Notes: generated from the letters alone by a model not told the origin. Positions 16,401 through 24,274 are shown, counted from the stretch's first letter. The stretch: 32,794 nucleotides of DNA from Ignavibacteriaceae bacterium (GCA_013388515.1 JACAFC010000197.1:1-32794); one strand, 5' to 3'. Numbers and translations are program-made.

Positions 16401-16842
16401 TATTCTTACCAACTTGATCTTCTTCAAGTTTGAATAAATATAATTTAGAGTGATTAGGCTTAAATGTTTTTCTTATTACTAATCTATCGTCAGTGATCAG
16501 TTGCAGAAAAAAGTCTGCTTGTTCATAGAATTCTTTGATATCAAATAAATCTGTATTAATTGATTTTTTTACAGAATCAAGAAAATTATTTATTTTTTCT
16601 TCATCAGTCAGCTTTTCATTCTCAGCATACTCAACCAAACTGAAATTAAACTTATCAACATCCAATCCTACAAGAATTTTTAGTATGAAATTATTCTTTT
16701 GCTTTAGTCCTTCATATAATTCTCTGATTCCGGAAAAATAGAAGAATCCAATAAGGAATTTTAATTCTTCGCTTTTGCTTATTAGTTGATTTAATCTTTT
16801 TTTAAGATCTTTAGTTGATTGGTTGGTGATGAAGTTACTCAT
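13456..16842 (-). CDS. PLD-family nuclease fused to SNF2/HepA-type helicase
   Basis: The 1128-residue protein begins with a phospholipase-D-like nuclease domain: HSKLYLF at 131-137, GSSNLT at 153-158 and Glu167 (HxK plus GSSN and E of the PLDc_2 type). Then comes a SNF2 superfamily-2 helicase: motif I DVVGLGKTI (279-287), DEAH (357-360), LTATPFNN (385-392), then in the second RecA lobe VIFSEYADT (741-749), STDKLSEGFNL (803-813) and QRLGRINR (833-840). A charged C-terminal region follows. Such fusions occur in restriction-like defence loci, where the motor translocates on DNA and the PLD domain can cut. It is first in the operon with methyltransferase and ATPase. The stop codon sits in a 52-bp repeat, so the C-terminus may have been altered. 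The ATG has no obvious Shine-Dalgarno site. Confidence 0.88.
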   Translation of the reverse strand: MSNFITNQSTKDLKKRLNQLISKSEELKFLIGFFYFSGIRELYEGLKQKNNFILKILVGLDVDKFNFSLVEYAENEKLTDEEKINNFLDSVKKSINTDLFDIKEFYEQADFFLQLITDDRLVIRKTFKPNHSKLYLFKLEEDQVGKNKLFITGSSNLTKAGLTTQSEFNVEISDYGFEDAEEYFDNLWKDGVKITEADDIKKRLIELIENETLIKKISPFEAYTLVLKTYLDSFQHKKISTAIKKLLTDKGYKLYRYQIDAVEMALSVIENHNGVLIADVVGLGKTIIACMVAKNLRSRGVVICPPGLIGDDNMTEGWKKYLNEFQLYDWEVRSLGDLEKTLEFVKANDDIEVVIVDEAHRFRNQDTKGYELLKNICRDKKVILLTATPFNNKPEDVLALLNLFITPKKSSITLGSDLIFVFRAINYLFDKLAFIRKNYNSRDAKKAKTAKQLYRTFFGEDSIDLSKIKRRTHQLAKQIRDVIEPITIRRNRLDLLKNPNYKNEVKELSVVDDPKEWFYELTSEQSSFYDEIIAKYFEDPNEGGLFKGAIYLPFIYETGHGQNLFDEEEKDFEKNRELLQQRNLFDIMRRLIVKRFESSFGAFERSIKNFKRINKIVLEFIEKTGKGDPLKGEYILDRELLESIVEKSPDEIEEALKDYEKQITAGAYPKKHKRYKIEKFKDGKGFIEDIKSDIRLFDEVLRKLEKFQLIEQDPKTECLLKHLQEELSKPSNSGEPKRKIVIFSEYADTVKYVSDKIEELKPEIRKRTLVVTGSLPESKISEINRNFDASVKKQDDDYDILLSTDKLSEGFNLNRAGMVINYDIPWNPVRVIQRLGRINRISKKVFEKLYIVNFFPTEKGAQLVRSREIAQNKMFMIHNTLGEDSKIFDPEEEPSPAKLFQKLLQNPEEGEEESFYTKVLNLYLKIKSKHPELEKLLTEMPKRIKVTKQSNENEMIVCFMKNRMYLKTVKTYDGKTEVNDSSLELVLDKIKCEPNEKGLSIDEDFWKMYQSAKESKEKIYTPTSAQSNEKKALTNIDYLLKVNQNEKLLSLKKFIRTLKEDLIDYGTLPDYTIRRIANLKLNNTELKEAIEEITSIKEELGEDYLEKEKRKLGKEEKEIIIAILNKMI

Positions 16843-17176
16843 AATTAATATAATTTTGTTGGGAATAGAATAGTTACTCCAAGTTTAAATCAATCTGAAA
16901 TTACTCTATAAGAATAAAGTATTCATATTGATCGAGAAATTTTTAATAAAAACCTCAGAAAGAAGTTTAGACTGATTTGTTATAAATTGATGAGACATTG
17001 TTACCTATTTATTTTTTGAATCACCACCAATAAGTTAACTTGCAATATCCAACCCAACCCCTAGAAATAAAATCGTAGTGAAATTATAGGCATCTTAGAT
17101 ATATTCTCAAAAATAACGATAAGATTTATCGAAATCTAACGGATTGGGTACAGGAGGAAAAAATGATGGGTTTTTT
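16843..17176. other. Non-coding stretch between the defence operon and the tRNA; no integrase
   Basis: This 334-bp AT-rich stretch holds the presumed leftward promoter of the helicase operon, but I cannot identify its boxes with confidence. An integrase gene, usually next to the tRNA in such elements, is absent. AGGAGG followed by ATG at 17163 opens only 17 codons, antisense into the tRNA, and is not called. Confidence 0.5.
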
Positions 17177-17210
17177 GTGCACCCTGGGGGACTCGAACCC
17201 CCGACCAATA
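17177..17210. repeat. Right island boundary: 34-bp att-like repeat inside the tRNA-Lys gene
   Basis: Exact partner of 5275-5308. It lies in the intact tRNA gene from one base past its 3' end through the acceptor strand, T arm and variable region. With its partner it delimits about 11.9 kb. Confidence 0.85.
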
Positions 17211-17250
17211 GATTAAGAGTCTACTGCTCTACCAATTGAGCTAAGGGTGC
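17178..17250 (-). tRNA. tRNA-Lys (anticodon CTT)
   Basis: The minus strand folds as a standard 73-base tRNA. The acceptor stem is GCACCCT pairing with AGGGTGC, followed by discriminator A. The D arm contains AGCTCAATTGGTAGAGC, the anticodon stem is GTAGA/TCTAT around loop CTCTTAA, and the T arm is GGGGG-TTCGAGT-CCCCC. Anticodon CTT reads AAG (Lys). CCA is not encoded. The 3' part is the target site of the adjoining genomic island and remains intact, so the tRNA should be functional. Confidence 0.95.
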
Positions 17251-17392
17251 TCTCAAAATTAATTATTTTCACATGGCTTTCAAAACTTTTCGATGATTTA
17301 TGTTGTTATATCACTACGATTCTCAACTCAAAAAAGTATATTTAATCATCTTATTTCAATCATTTTATTATAAAATAGAAAGGACCATAACA

Positions 17393-17824
17393 ATGCCAAT
17401 TAGAAAAGCGAATGCAGAGTGGAAAGGCAACTTAGTTCAAGGAACCGGTACTATTTCAACTGAAAGTGGAGTTCTTAAAAATATTGCTTACAACTTTGTG
17501 TCAAGATTCGAAACTGGTACAGAAACTAATCCAGAAGAGTTGATTGGAGCGGCTCATTCAGCTTGTTACTCAATGGCTTTTGCAAATAACCTTGCTAAAG
17601 CCGGTTTTACTGTTAATTCAATTAAAACTGATGCTAAGGTATATATTGAAAAACTTGAGGCAGGTTTTACAATTACTAAAATTGAATTGGATACAGTCGG
17701 CGACGTTCAGGGAATTGATGAAAATAAATTTCTGGAATTTGCTGAGCAAACAAAAACAACCTGCCCAGTTTCAAGAGCTATAACAGGCCCAGCTTTAATT
17801 TTAAAAGCGAGTTTAAAGAAATAA
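17393..17824 (+). CDS. OsmC-family peroxiredoxin
   Basis: A 143-residue protein that detoxifies organic hydroperoxides in the cytoplasm by thiol chemistry. It begins MPIRKANAEWKGNLVQGTGT, typical of OsmC, and has both active cysteines: AAHSACYSMAFANNLAKAG and KTTCPVSRAI, near residues 56 and 122. The frame is open further upstream to 17300, but ATG at 17393 is preferred because it fits the family N-terminus and has GAAAGGA about eight bases before it. It ends in a strong hairpin terminator and stands alone as a transcription unit just outside the island. Confidence 0.92.
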   Translation: MPIRKANAEWKGNLVQGTGTISTESGVLKNIAYNFVSRFETGTETNPEELIGAAHSACYSMAFANNLAKAGFTVNSIKTDAKVYIEKLEAGFTITKIELDTVGDVQGIDENKFLEFAEQTKTTCPVSRAITGPALILKASLKK

Positions 17825-17840
17825 TTCTGAACACTAATAC

Positions 17841-17871
17841 AAAAGCGGATAGTAAAAATCTATCCGCTTTT
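17841..17871. terminator. Bidirectional hairpin terminator between osmC-like and GNAT genes
   Basis: AAAAGCGGATAG at 17841-17852 pairs perfectly with CTATCCGCTTTT at 17860-17871 across a 7-base loop. Flanking A and T runs make it work on both strands, matching its place between two convergent genes. Confidence 0.85.
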
Positions 17872-17890
17872 AACATTTCACAGGGGGCTT

Positions 17891-18160
17891 TTAATTTAAT
17901 AAGTACTCATACTCCGGATGGCGTTGAAAGTACACATCAACATAAGAACAAGATGGAATGATTTTAAATCCATTTTGCTTTGCATATTCTAACGCAGCTT
18001 CAACTAATTTACCGGCAATTCCCTTCCCTCTTAGCTGGTATGGGACATAAGTATGATTCAAATCTAAAATATTATCAAGCTTTACATAGTGAAGATGTGA
18101 TTCCAAGTTTTCAGTAATCACATAAAACTTTTGCTGATGCTCGTCGTGCAGTATCTCCAT
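17891..18160 (-). CDS. Small GNAT acetyltransferase (YjdJ-like)
   Basis: An 89-residue protein of the short GNAT class (Acetyltransf_CG type). The acetyl-CoA-binding segment is HTYVPYQLRGKGIAGKLVEA (36-55), with Arg/Gln-x-x-Gly-x-Gly/Ala in RGKGIAG. The tail IIPSCSYVDVYFQRHPEY (66-83) matches the conserved PxCSYV-x-x-x-x-x-HPEY signature. Members lack the N-terminal half of ordinary GNAT proteins and their substrates are unknown. Single gene, convergent with the OsmC gene. Confidence 0.88.
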   Translation of the reverse strand: MEILHDEHQQKFYVITENLESHLHYVKLDNILDLNHTYVPYQLRGKGIAGKLVEAALEYAKQNGFKIIPSCSYVDVYFQRHPEYEYLLN

Positions 18161-18194
18161 AACATTTACTAACTATTGAAACTAAATAACCCTT

Positions 18195-20255
18195 TCAATT
18201 TTTTATTGGAAGAAAAGAATAGTTCTGATCATAGTAAAGCATTTGCTCAACAAAGTCATCGGGATATTCTATTTTAACATCAACAAGTTTGCTGCCTTCA
18301 TAAACGGGTTTCAAAACCGGGTTGATAAATCCCTTGTAAGGGGCAATATTCAATTTGGCATATCTTTCCTTTACTTCTTTATGGAGCTCTAAATCAATTT
18401 TAACGCCGTAAGTTTCAACTAAATTTTTTGCAGCTTCATAATCACCTTCGGAAGTTATTCTTTGAACTTCTTTGAGCAGTTGTCCGAACAAAACTCTAAG
18501 CTTTTGGTAATCGTTAATCACAAAATAAGTTTTACCATCTCTAATTTTTTTCTCGATAACGTTCTCGGTTTTGCCTTTTTCTAAAACCCATTTAGCTATA
18601 AGCTGGCGGTTTCTCATGTGTGCCTGTTCAATATTATCGCCAAGCTCTATACGATTTAACTGAAGCATTAGACCATTTCTGATGTACCTATCATACTCAG
18701 CTTTTCCAACCTCAAGACTGGGCATCACACCAATATCAATTAACTTTTGATCTAAACCATAATAAAGTGCAACTAAATCTGCACGAGTTTCTTCAATTGC
18801 AGAAGCATAATTTTTTAGAGATTGTTTCGGAGTTCCAACTCCAGGTTTAATTTGACCTGATGCATGACCAATAACCTCGTGAAGATCGGTGTGTAAATTA
18901 TCGGCAAGATCACCATACTGTTTTGCACGCTTGATTTCTTCTTCCGTAAAATAAAATTCGTTAAAGATTTCCGATGAACCGGCTTTGTTGTATGAATGAA
19001 CAATGTTTCCAAGATTCACAGATTTTGAGCCGTGCACTTTTCTAATCCAATTTGAGTTGGGAAGATTTATTCCAATTGGAGTTGAAGGAGAAGCATCGCC
19101 CGATTCTACCACAACAGTAATTACTTTTGCTGAAATACCCACAACATTTTTCTTTTTATATTCATCAGCAATTGTTGAATGGTCTTCAAACCACTGTGCT
19201 TGCCTGCTGATAGCATCAATTCTTTTTGTTGCTTCTAAATCTTTAATGGAAACTATTGCTTCGAATGAACCTTTAAAACCTAATGGATCGTTATAAACTT
19301 CAATGAATCCATTAACAACATCAACTCGCGAAGTAGTATCTTGAACCCAAAGAATGTTGTACTCATCCCAGGTTTTAAGGCTGCCGGTTTTATAATACTC
19401 AACTAATTTTTGAAGTGCCTTTTTCTGCAGTTCGCTTTCAGCTGCGCCAACAGCTTTTTCGAGCCAATAAACTATTTTTTCAATTGCAGCCGAATACATT
19501 CCTCCAACTTTCCAAACCTTTTCAGTTAACTTTCCGTTTTCTTTTACTACTTTGGAATTAAGACCGTGCCATACAGGAGTTGAATCGTTTTTATCAATCA
19601 TGCTGCCATAAAATTTTTCAACTTCTTTTTGATTTGTTCCTTCATAAAAATTAACAGCCGAGGTTTTAATCAAATCGGCACCGGGAGTTAAATTAACTTT
19701 TTGTGCATCGATATTAGGATTAAAAATGATCGGCACAAGCTTATTCAGCAGATTATCAACTGTTTCGGTTTCCGTAATTGGCAGCAGCTTAGGATCTGAA
19801 TTAAGCAATAAGATTTTGAAATACTCGGGTGTGAATTCCGGAGTAAACTTTTTACTTGAATAATGGTGATGAATTCCGTTTGAAAACCAAACCCGCTTTG
19901 CATAAACTAAAAAGTTTTTATACTCAGCACTCTGCCTGTCACCATTATACGAGCGAACTATACCGCTCAAAGTTTTTCGAATCAGCAAATTGTTTTCATA
20001 ATTCTGATCATAATAAATATCTCTGCCGGCTAAAGCAGCTTCGTACAAGTAGTACACAAGCTCTTTTTCTTTTAGAGATAATTCTTCAAAGCCCGGAACT
20101 TTGTATCTTAAAATTGCTAGATCGGCAAATTGTTCTGTTTGATATATGAAATCATCTGATTCTTCAGCTTGTTTTAGTTGGTTCATTTTATCCTCATTTT
20201 TTGCGCAGCCAATTAGTAACAACATTAGTAAAAATACTGCCAATAAATTTTTCAT
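18195..20255 (-). CDS. Peptidase M49 (dipeptidyl-peptidase III-like) lipoprotein
   Basis: A 686-residue protein with a lipoprotein signal peptide (LLAVFLLMLLLIGC, lipid Cys17), so it is probably anchored in the cell envelope facing the periplasm. The M49 zinc motif HEVIGH (HExxGH, 459-464) and the second zinc-ligand motif EETRAD (488-493) are present, as is the usual ordering of the family. M49 enzymes release dipeptides from the N-termini of oligopeptides. Bacterial relatives of this length are often mislabelled as nudix or dihydrofolate reductase proteins. It follows the L,D-transpeptidase by 48 bp on the same strand and may be co-transcribed with it. Confidence 0.88.
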   Translation of the reverse strand: MKNLLAVFLLMLLLIGCAKNEDKMNQLKQAEESDDFIYQTEQFADLAILRYKVPGFEELSLKEKELVYYLYEAALAGRDIYYDQNYENNLLIRKTLSGIVRSYNGDRQSAEYKNFLVYAKRVWFSNGIHHHYSSKKFTPEFTPEYFKILLLNSDPKLLPITETETVDNLLNKLVPIIFNPNIDAQKVNLTPGADLIKTSAVNFYEGTNQKEVEKFYGSMIDKNDSTPVWHGLNSKVVKENGKLTEKVWKVGGMYSAAIEKIVYWLEKAVGAAESELQKKALQKLVEYYKTGSLKTWDEYNILWVQDTTSRVDVVNGFIEVYNDPLGFKGSFEAIVSIKDLEATKRIDAISRQAQWFEDHSTIADEYKKKNVVGISAKVITVVVESGDASPSTPIGINLPNSNWIRKVHGSKSVNLGNIVHSYNKAGSSEIFNEFYFTEEEIKRAKQYGDLADNLHTDLHEVIGHASGQIKPGVGTPKQSLKNYASAIEETRADLVALYYGLDQKLIDIGVMPSLEVGKAEYDRYIRNGLMLQLNRIELGDNIEQAHMRNRQLIAKWVLEKGKTENVIEKKIRDGKTYFVINDYQKLRVLFGQLLKEVQRITSEGDYEAAKNLVETYGVKIDLELHKEVKERYAKLNIAPYKGFINPVLKPVYEGSKLVDVKIEYPDDFVEQMLYYDQNYSFLPIKN

Positions 20256-20303
20256 GATTTTACGCCAATTGTTTATGATTTAGTTAATTATTTAAAAATA
20301 TTT

Positions 20304-21263
20304 TTATCGTTTTTTATTGTTTTTGTTTGCAAGTTTAATCGAATCCAATTTAGCAGTCAATTCAATTCTTTTCTTCTTTCTTTCAAGGATTAAATCCAGA
20401 TAATCATTTATTTCATCCTCAACATCTCCAGCAGAAATTTTCACTTCATCCGGATTGTTTACTGATTTTCTCCAGGGTTTTTCATCATCAAAATCATATT
20501 CATCAAAAATTATTACTGGTGTTCCATAGGCGCGAATAGATTCTTCATCTGCAGTTACAATCCATTGATCTGCCCAGTTGTAAATCCATTGAGCATCCTT
20601 CTCATAAAGCCGAACACATGCATGACTTGCAGGATATCCCGGCATTTCATATTGATGTAGCGAAACACCTTCAAAGTTCTCGATGTTAAAACTCCACTTT
20701 AAAATCCACTCATCATCAAAAGTACTAACAGTTTCTTCTGCTTTCCAATTAGTATGAAATAAGCCATTGGGAGTTGGAGTTTCCTCCTTTCCGGTGCTTG
20801 TTGGACCCCACAACACAAGATTGCCAAGCTGATAAGCTGCAAATGCTTGAACTCTTTGCGATACTAAAATTAACTTTGGAATTTGAAATGCTTCTTCAAC
20901 TTTAAGAGGAAATGGCGAGTAATATTTCCAGTTGGTTACAAAAGTATCGGGAACAACCACCGAATCTCTTCTCTTTAGATTTTTTTTATCAATTCGATTT
21001 AATGCAAGAATTAAATCGGCTCCATTTTGTCCGAACTTTCTAACAAGTTTATAGTATGTGTTGCCTCTTTTTGGATAGTAAAATTTGTATTTAACCGGTC
21101 TTTTAGAAAATTCTTTCTCCAGGGAATCGGAAACTGCTGTCAGCTTAATTCTAAGTGAATCTTCTCCAGTCATTACATATTCTTCTTCGGATGTACAGCT
21201 TGACAAATACAAAAGACTACTTAGCAGCAGCACAAATAAGCTGTAATTTTTATGGCTGTCCAT
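20304..21263 (-). CDS. L,D-transpeptidase (YkuD) lipoprotein with LysM-like segment
   Basis: A 319-residue envelope protein. The signal peptide ends in a lipobox (LYLSSC, Cys23). Residues about 68-105 (YYKLVRKFGQNGADLILALN, then a GD-like RRDSVVVP) look like a LysM peptidoglycan-binding motif. The catalytic YkuD domain has His203 and SHACVR at 213-218 with nucleophile Cys216. It should form 3-3 cross-links in peptidoglycan or attach proteins to it. A charged Lys-rich tail ends the protein. Its ATG overlaps the end of the HAD gene by 14 bp, implying translational coupling. Confidence 0.87.
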   Translation of the reverse strand: MDSHKNYSLFVLLLSSLLYLSSCTSEEEYVMTGEDSLRIKLTAVSDSLEKEFSKRPVKYKFYYPKRGNTYYKLVRKFGQNGADLILALNRIDKKNLKRRDSVVVPDTFVTNWKYYSPFPLKVEEAFQIPKLILVSQRVQAFAAYQLGNLVLWGPTSTGKEETPTPNGLFHTNWKAEETVSTFDDEWILKWSFNIENFEGVSLHQYEMPGYPASHACVRLYEKDAQWIYNWADQWIVTADEESIRAYGTPVIIFDEYDFDDEKPWRKSVNNPDEVKISAGDVEDEINDYLDLILERKKKRIELTAKLDSIKLANKNNKKR

Positions 21264-21879
21264 TGGTCAGTACTTTTCGGTTTTTGAGTTCTTCAACAAG
21301 CTGCTTGTAGTTTAAAAACTGCACCGCATCCCATCCCAATTTTTTAGCAGCATCTGTGTACTCAGCTATATCATCAATGTACAAAAGTTCTTGAGGCGGA
21401 ACATTGGCTGTAACTTCAACTTGCTTATAAATTTTCTCTTCGGGTTTCACTGAACCAGCTTCAAATGATAAAACTTTATAATCAAAGTAAGAGAGAAATT
21501 CATACTTCTCCCAGCCGTACTGTTTATGAAGCGGATCGGTGTTGGACAAAAGGATTAGCATATAATTTTTTTTTAAAGTCGGAAGCAAGGAAATAACATC
21601 ATCATGTGCAGTAAAAATATCAGCGTAAATTTTGGAAAAAGTATCTGCATCAATTTTATTGTTTATGCCTTTCAGAGCAAATTGAATAAAATCGTGAGTG
21701 CTTATCTTTCCCCTTTCAAATTCACGGTGAATGTCGTAATATTTTTTGAAGTGCGCCAAAAAATCATTACCAAGATTAGGTTCTATTTTATTAAAACGAT
21801 TAACAGCTATATCGTAATCAAAATTTATCAAAACCTTTCCTAGGTCGAACACAATTACTGAATATTTTTTTTCTGGCAT
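21250..21879 (-). CDS. HAD-superfamily phosphatase (YihX-like)
   Basis: A 209-residue cytoplasmic hydrolase. Motif I is VIVFDLGKVLINFD; the nucleophile Asp is followed two residues on by Gly instead of the usual second Asp, as in the YihX and related FDLGNVL subgroup. Motif II is LLSNTDP. Motif III/IV are VKPEEKIYKQ and LLYIDDIAEYTDAA. The helical cap lies between. ATG at 21879 is preferred to the upstream TTG because family members begin just before motif I. Substrate not deducible; YihX itself acts on glucose-1-phosphate. It overlaps the L,D-transpeptidase start by 14 bp and is divergent from the phosphatase at 22008. Confidence 0.85.
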   Translation of the reverse strand: MPEKKYSVIVFDLGKVLINFDYDIAVNRFNKIEPNLGNDFLAHFKKYYDIHREFERGKISTHDFIQFALKGINNKIDADTFSKIYADIFTAHDDVISLLPTLKKNYMLILLSNTDPLHKQYGWEKYEFLSYFDYKVLSFEAGSVKPEEKIYKQVEVTANVPPQELLYIDDIAEYTDAAKKLGWDAVQFLNYKQLVEELKNRKVLTNGQP

Positions 21880-22007
21880 AAGTATAGAATATGAATGAAT
21901 CACTCGCAAAAATATCTGATTTAATGCTCAAACGGAAAATTAAAATGAGTATTTTAAGTATGTACAAACTAGCAAATCAAAATAAAACTATTAATCAGAG
22001 AATTATT

Positions 22008-23402
22008 ATGAAAAGAATATTTATTCTTGCCGTCATCATTTATTTATCAGCACCGAATTTTGCCCAACTGAATTTGGGACCTATTGTTGGAGCAGTAACC
22101 CAAAACTCAGCAGTTATTTTGGTAAAGACTTACAAGCCGCAAACTGTTCAAATAGAATTGTTTACACAAGAAAATCCCCATCCTTCAATTTTTTCTGATA
22201 CTTTTACAAGTGATACGAGTAATTATAATTATGTAAAGATTCCTATTGTTAACCTAAAGCCAAACACTGCTTATTTTTATCGAGCAATTGTTGGAGGGTT
22301 AAAATCTAAACGGTGGCATTCATTTAAAACTTTTCCGGAAGATAAAGCATACGGTTTTTCATTTGGTTTTGGGTCTTGCCAGCAGTCAGGATACTCAAAA
22401 TGGAATCCAGAAATATTTCCGGTGATTGCACAGGATTCACTCAGGTTTTTCATTCAAATTGGCGATTGGACTTATCTCGACTCAACAGAAAAAAAATATG
22501 GTTACCGCTTTAATACCAGCATGGATTTAATTGAGAAAAGTTATCAATCCAAATACAATTACAATTACCCTTTTGCAAGTGAAGTGCTGTCACAAATGCC
22601 GGTAATGTATGCTTATGATGACCATGACTTTGCGGCAAACAACCCCGATGGAACTGATCCTGCAAAACAAAATTCACTTTTGGGATATAAAACATTTTTT
22701 CCGCATTACCCATTAAAAAATCCGGATAATGGAATTTGGCAGAGTTTCAATTTTGGTGACGTTGAATTTTTTATTCTTGACTGCCGTTCACAAAGAAATA
22801 TAAATAAGAACGCCCTGGATGAACATGGAAACTTTAGTCCACCGAAAAAACATTCAATGCTTGCGGGATATGAAATCAATGGTGAAAATCAACTTGATTG
22901 GTTTATGAATGCACTTAAAAATTCTACAGCAAAGTGGAAAGTTATTGTATCCACTGTGCTGTTTAATCCCTCTTACGCTAAGGTTTTTCAAAATGCAGAA
23001 CTGTTAAAAAAATATCCTTGGATGAAGGAAGATGTAATTGATAAATGGGCAGGTTTTCCGCATGATCTCCAGCTTCTTTTCAATACAATCAAAGAGAATA
23101 ATATTAAGAATATTCTAATAATCAGCGGGGACAGTCATTCGTCATACATTGATGATGGTACTAACTCGGTGCTTCCAGAAATTAGCGCATCAAATCTTGA
23201 TGTAAATAATTCGCTTCTGCATAAAAAGTTGGAAGAAGGAGGGATTAACATTTGGAACCGAGGAACTTATAATGGTAACGGACATGTGTACGGTAAAGTG
23301 AGTTTTATTTATGCGGATGATGATTATGCTTTATTGGAAATTATTGATGAAAGCGGAAAATCTGTTGTCTCTTATCGGTTAGGAGTTAAACAAGAACGTT
23401 AA
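22008..23402 (+). CDS. Secreted PhoD-like metallophosphatase
   Basis: Counted from ATG at 22008 the protein has 464 residues and starts with a signal peptide (MKRIFILAVIIYLSAPNFAQ). A fibronectin-like N-terminal domain leads to LKPNTAYFYRA. The metallophosphatase core follows: FGFGSCQQSG (119-128), QIGDWTYLD (150-158), YAYDDHDFAANN (201-212) and IISGDSHSSY further on, which are the metal-ligand motifs of PhoD alkaline phosphatases and phosphodiesterases. The frame extends upstream to 21891, but that would bury the signal peptide, so the inner ATG is chosen. It probably releases phosphate from organic esters in the periplasm. Its stop overlaps by 4 bp the stop of the convergent next gene. Confidence 0.87.
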   Translation: MKRIFILAVIIYLSAPNFAQLNLGPIVGAVTQNSAVILVKTYKPQTVQIELFTQENPHPSIFSDTFTSDTSNYNYVKIPIVNLKPNTAYFYRAIVGGLKSKRWHSFKTFPEDKAYGFSFGFGSCQQSGYSKWNPEIFPVIAQDSLRFFIQIGDWTYLDSTEKKYGYRFNTSMDLIEKSYQSKYNYNYPFASEVLSQMPVMYAYDDHDFAANNPDGTDPAKQNSLLGYKTFFPHYPLKNPDNGIWQSFNFGDVEFFILDCRSQRNINKNALDEHGNFSPPKKHSMLAGYEINGENQLDWFMNALKNSTAKWKVIVSTVLFNPSYAKVFQNAELLKKYPWMKEDVIDKWAGFPHDLQLLFNTIKENNIKNILIISGDSHSSYIDDGTNSVLPEISASNLDVNNSLLHKKLEEGGINIWNRGTYNGNGHVYGKVSFIYADDDYALLEIIDESGKSVVSYRLGVKQER

Positions 23403-24274
23403 TCAATTTGAAAAATTTCATCCGGAATACCAGTATTTACTTTAATTGACTGAATTGTGAAGTCTAAAATTTGGTTTCCAAGATATTGTTTTATTTTGAA
23501 GGGATAACGGATTCCATCTACCGTTCTGTAATCACCAAATTCAGTTATCTGCTTAAATTTACCGTTAGAAGTAATTATGTCTTTTGAATCCCTAACTTTC
23601 AATCCTGTTTCAAGATCAAAATATTGATACCACTCGGCACCATTTGGAAGCGTAAACAAAATTGTATAACAATCACGTTCATTTATCTTTTCCATTCCTT
23701 TATACTTAAGCAATACATTATTTTGTTCGGGTTCAAGTAAAAGATTCATTAGTGCATCAAAATTGAGTTTTGTTAATTCGTTTCCTGTCATTTCTTGAAT
23801 TATATCTCCAACAATTTTCACTCCTTTATTTCCATCAAAAATAATTTTCTGTTCAACATCACCCACAAAAGTTTGCTGGCATAATTTATTAGGAGCTTTT
23901 TGATAGAAAACTATTTCTGTTCCGAGTCCTTGAACAATTCCTTTCATATCAATGATTCTATCATTAACACTTCTTAATAATTCCTCTCCTCCAATAGAAG
24001 CAAAGTACTTTTTTAATATTTCTTTAGCGTAAGCAGTATTTTCAACTATTAAACTGGCGGAATCTGTATACGGCTGTTTAGCAAGCATAGAATCAAATTC
24101 AACAAGAAATAATTCGGTGTTGTTTTTATCATCATAATCAAACAGTTCAACGGATATCTCCACAGCCTGTTTAAAGTTCTTTAATAAAATTTTGTTATTG
24201 TCGGAATTTGGAGTGGTTGAGGTGTTCATAAAATTTAGAAAAAAAACAAAAAGTAAAAGATAAATAGCTTTCAT
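23399..24274 (-). CDS. Exported LolA-like outer-membrane lipoprotein-sorting-type protein
   Basis: A 291-residue protein with an N-terminal hydrophobic signal (AIYLLLFVFFLNFM). From about residue 80 it has the pattern of the exported LolA/LolB-like proteins common in this bacterial group: AKEILKKYFASIGGEELL, MKGIVQGLGTEIVFYQKAPN, a glutamine-rich beta stretch, YKGMEKINERDCYTILF, and the late FGDYRTVDGIRYPFKI. This fold binds acyl chains or lipoprotein anchors in the periplasm, and similar domains are attached to zinc peptidases in these species. No peptidase motif is present here. Exact role unknown. Confidence 0.7.
   Translation of the reverse strand: MKAIYLLLFVFFLNFMNTSTTPNSDNNKILLKNFKQAVEISVELFDYDDKNNTELFLVEFDSMLAKQPYTDSASLIVENTAYAKEILKKYFASIGGEELLRSVNDRIIDMKGIVQGLGTEIVFYQKAPNKLCQQTFVGDVEQKIIFDGNKGVKIVGDIIQEMTGNELTKLNFDALMNLLLEPEQNNVLLKYKGMEKINERDCYTILFTLPNGAEWYQYFDLETGLKVRDSKDIITSNGKFKQITEFGDYRTVDGIRYPFKIKQYLGNQILDFTIQSIKVNTGIPDEIFQID

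Noticed and set aside
7432-16842. Calling the operon DISARM or BREX
   Set aside because: No DrmA/DrmB pair is seen and the PLD domain is fused to the helicase; BREX would need BrxC, PglZ and others, none of which are here.
17163-17216. Small plus-strand ORF with a perfect AGGAGG site reading into the tRNA antisense
   Set aside because: Only 17 codons, most of them antisense to the tRNA; the good ribosome site is probably chance.
17300-17392. Upstream extension of the OsmC-like protein
   Set aside because: OsmC proteins begin near MPIRKANAEW, and the inner ATG has its own ribosome site.
21891-22007. Upstream extension of the PhoD-like protein
   Set aside because: It would place 39 hydrophilic residues before a clear signal peptide.
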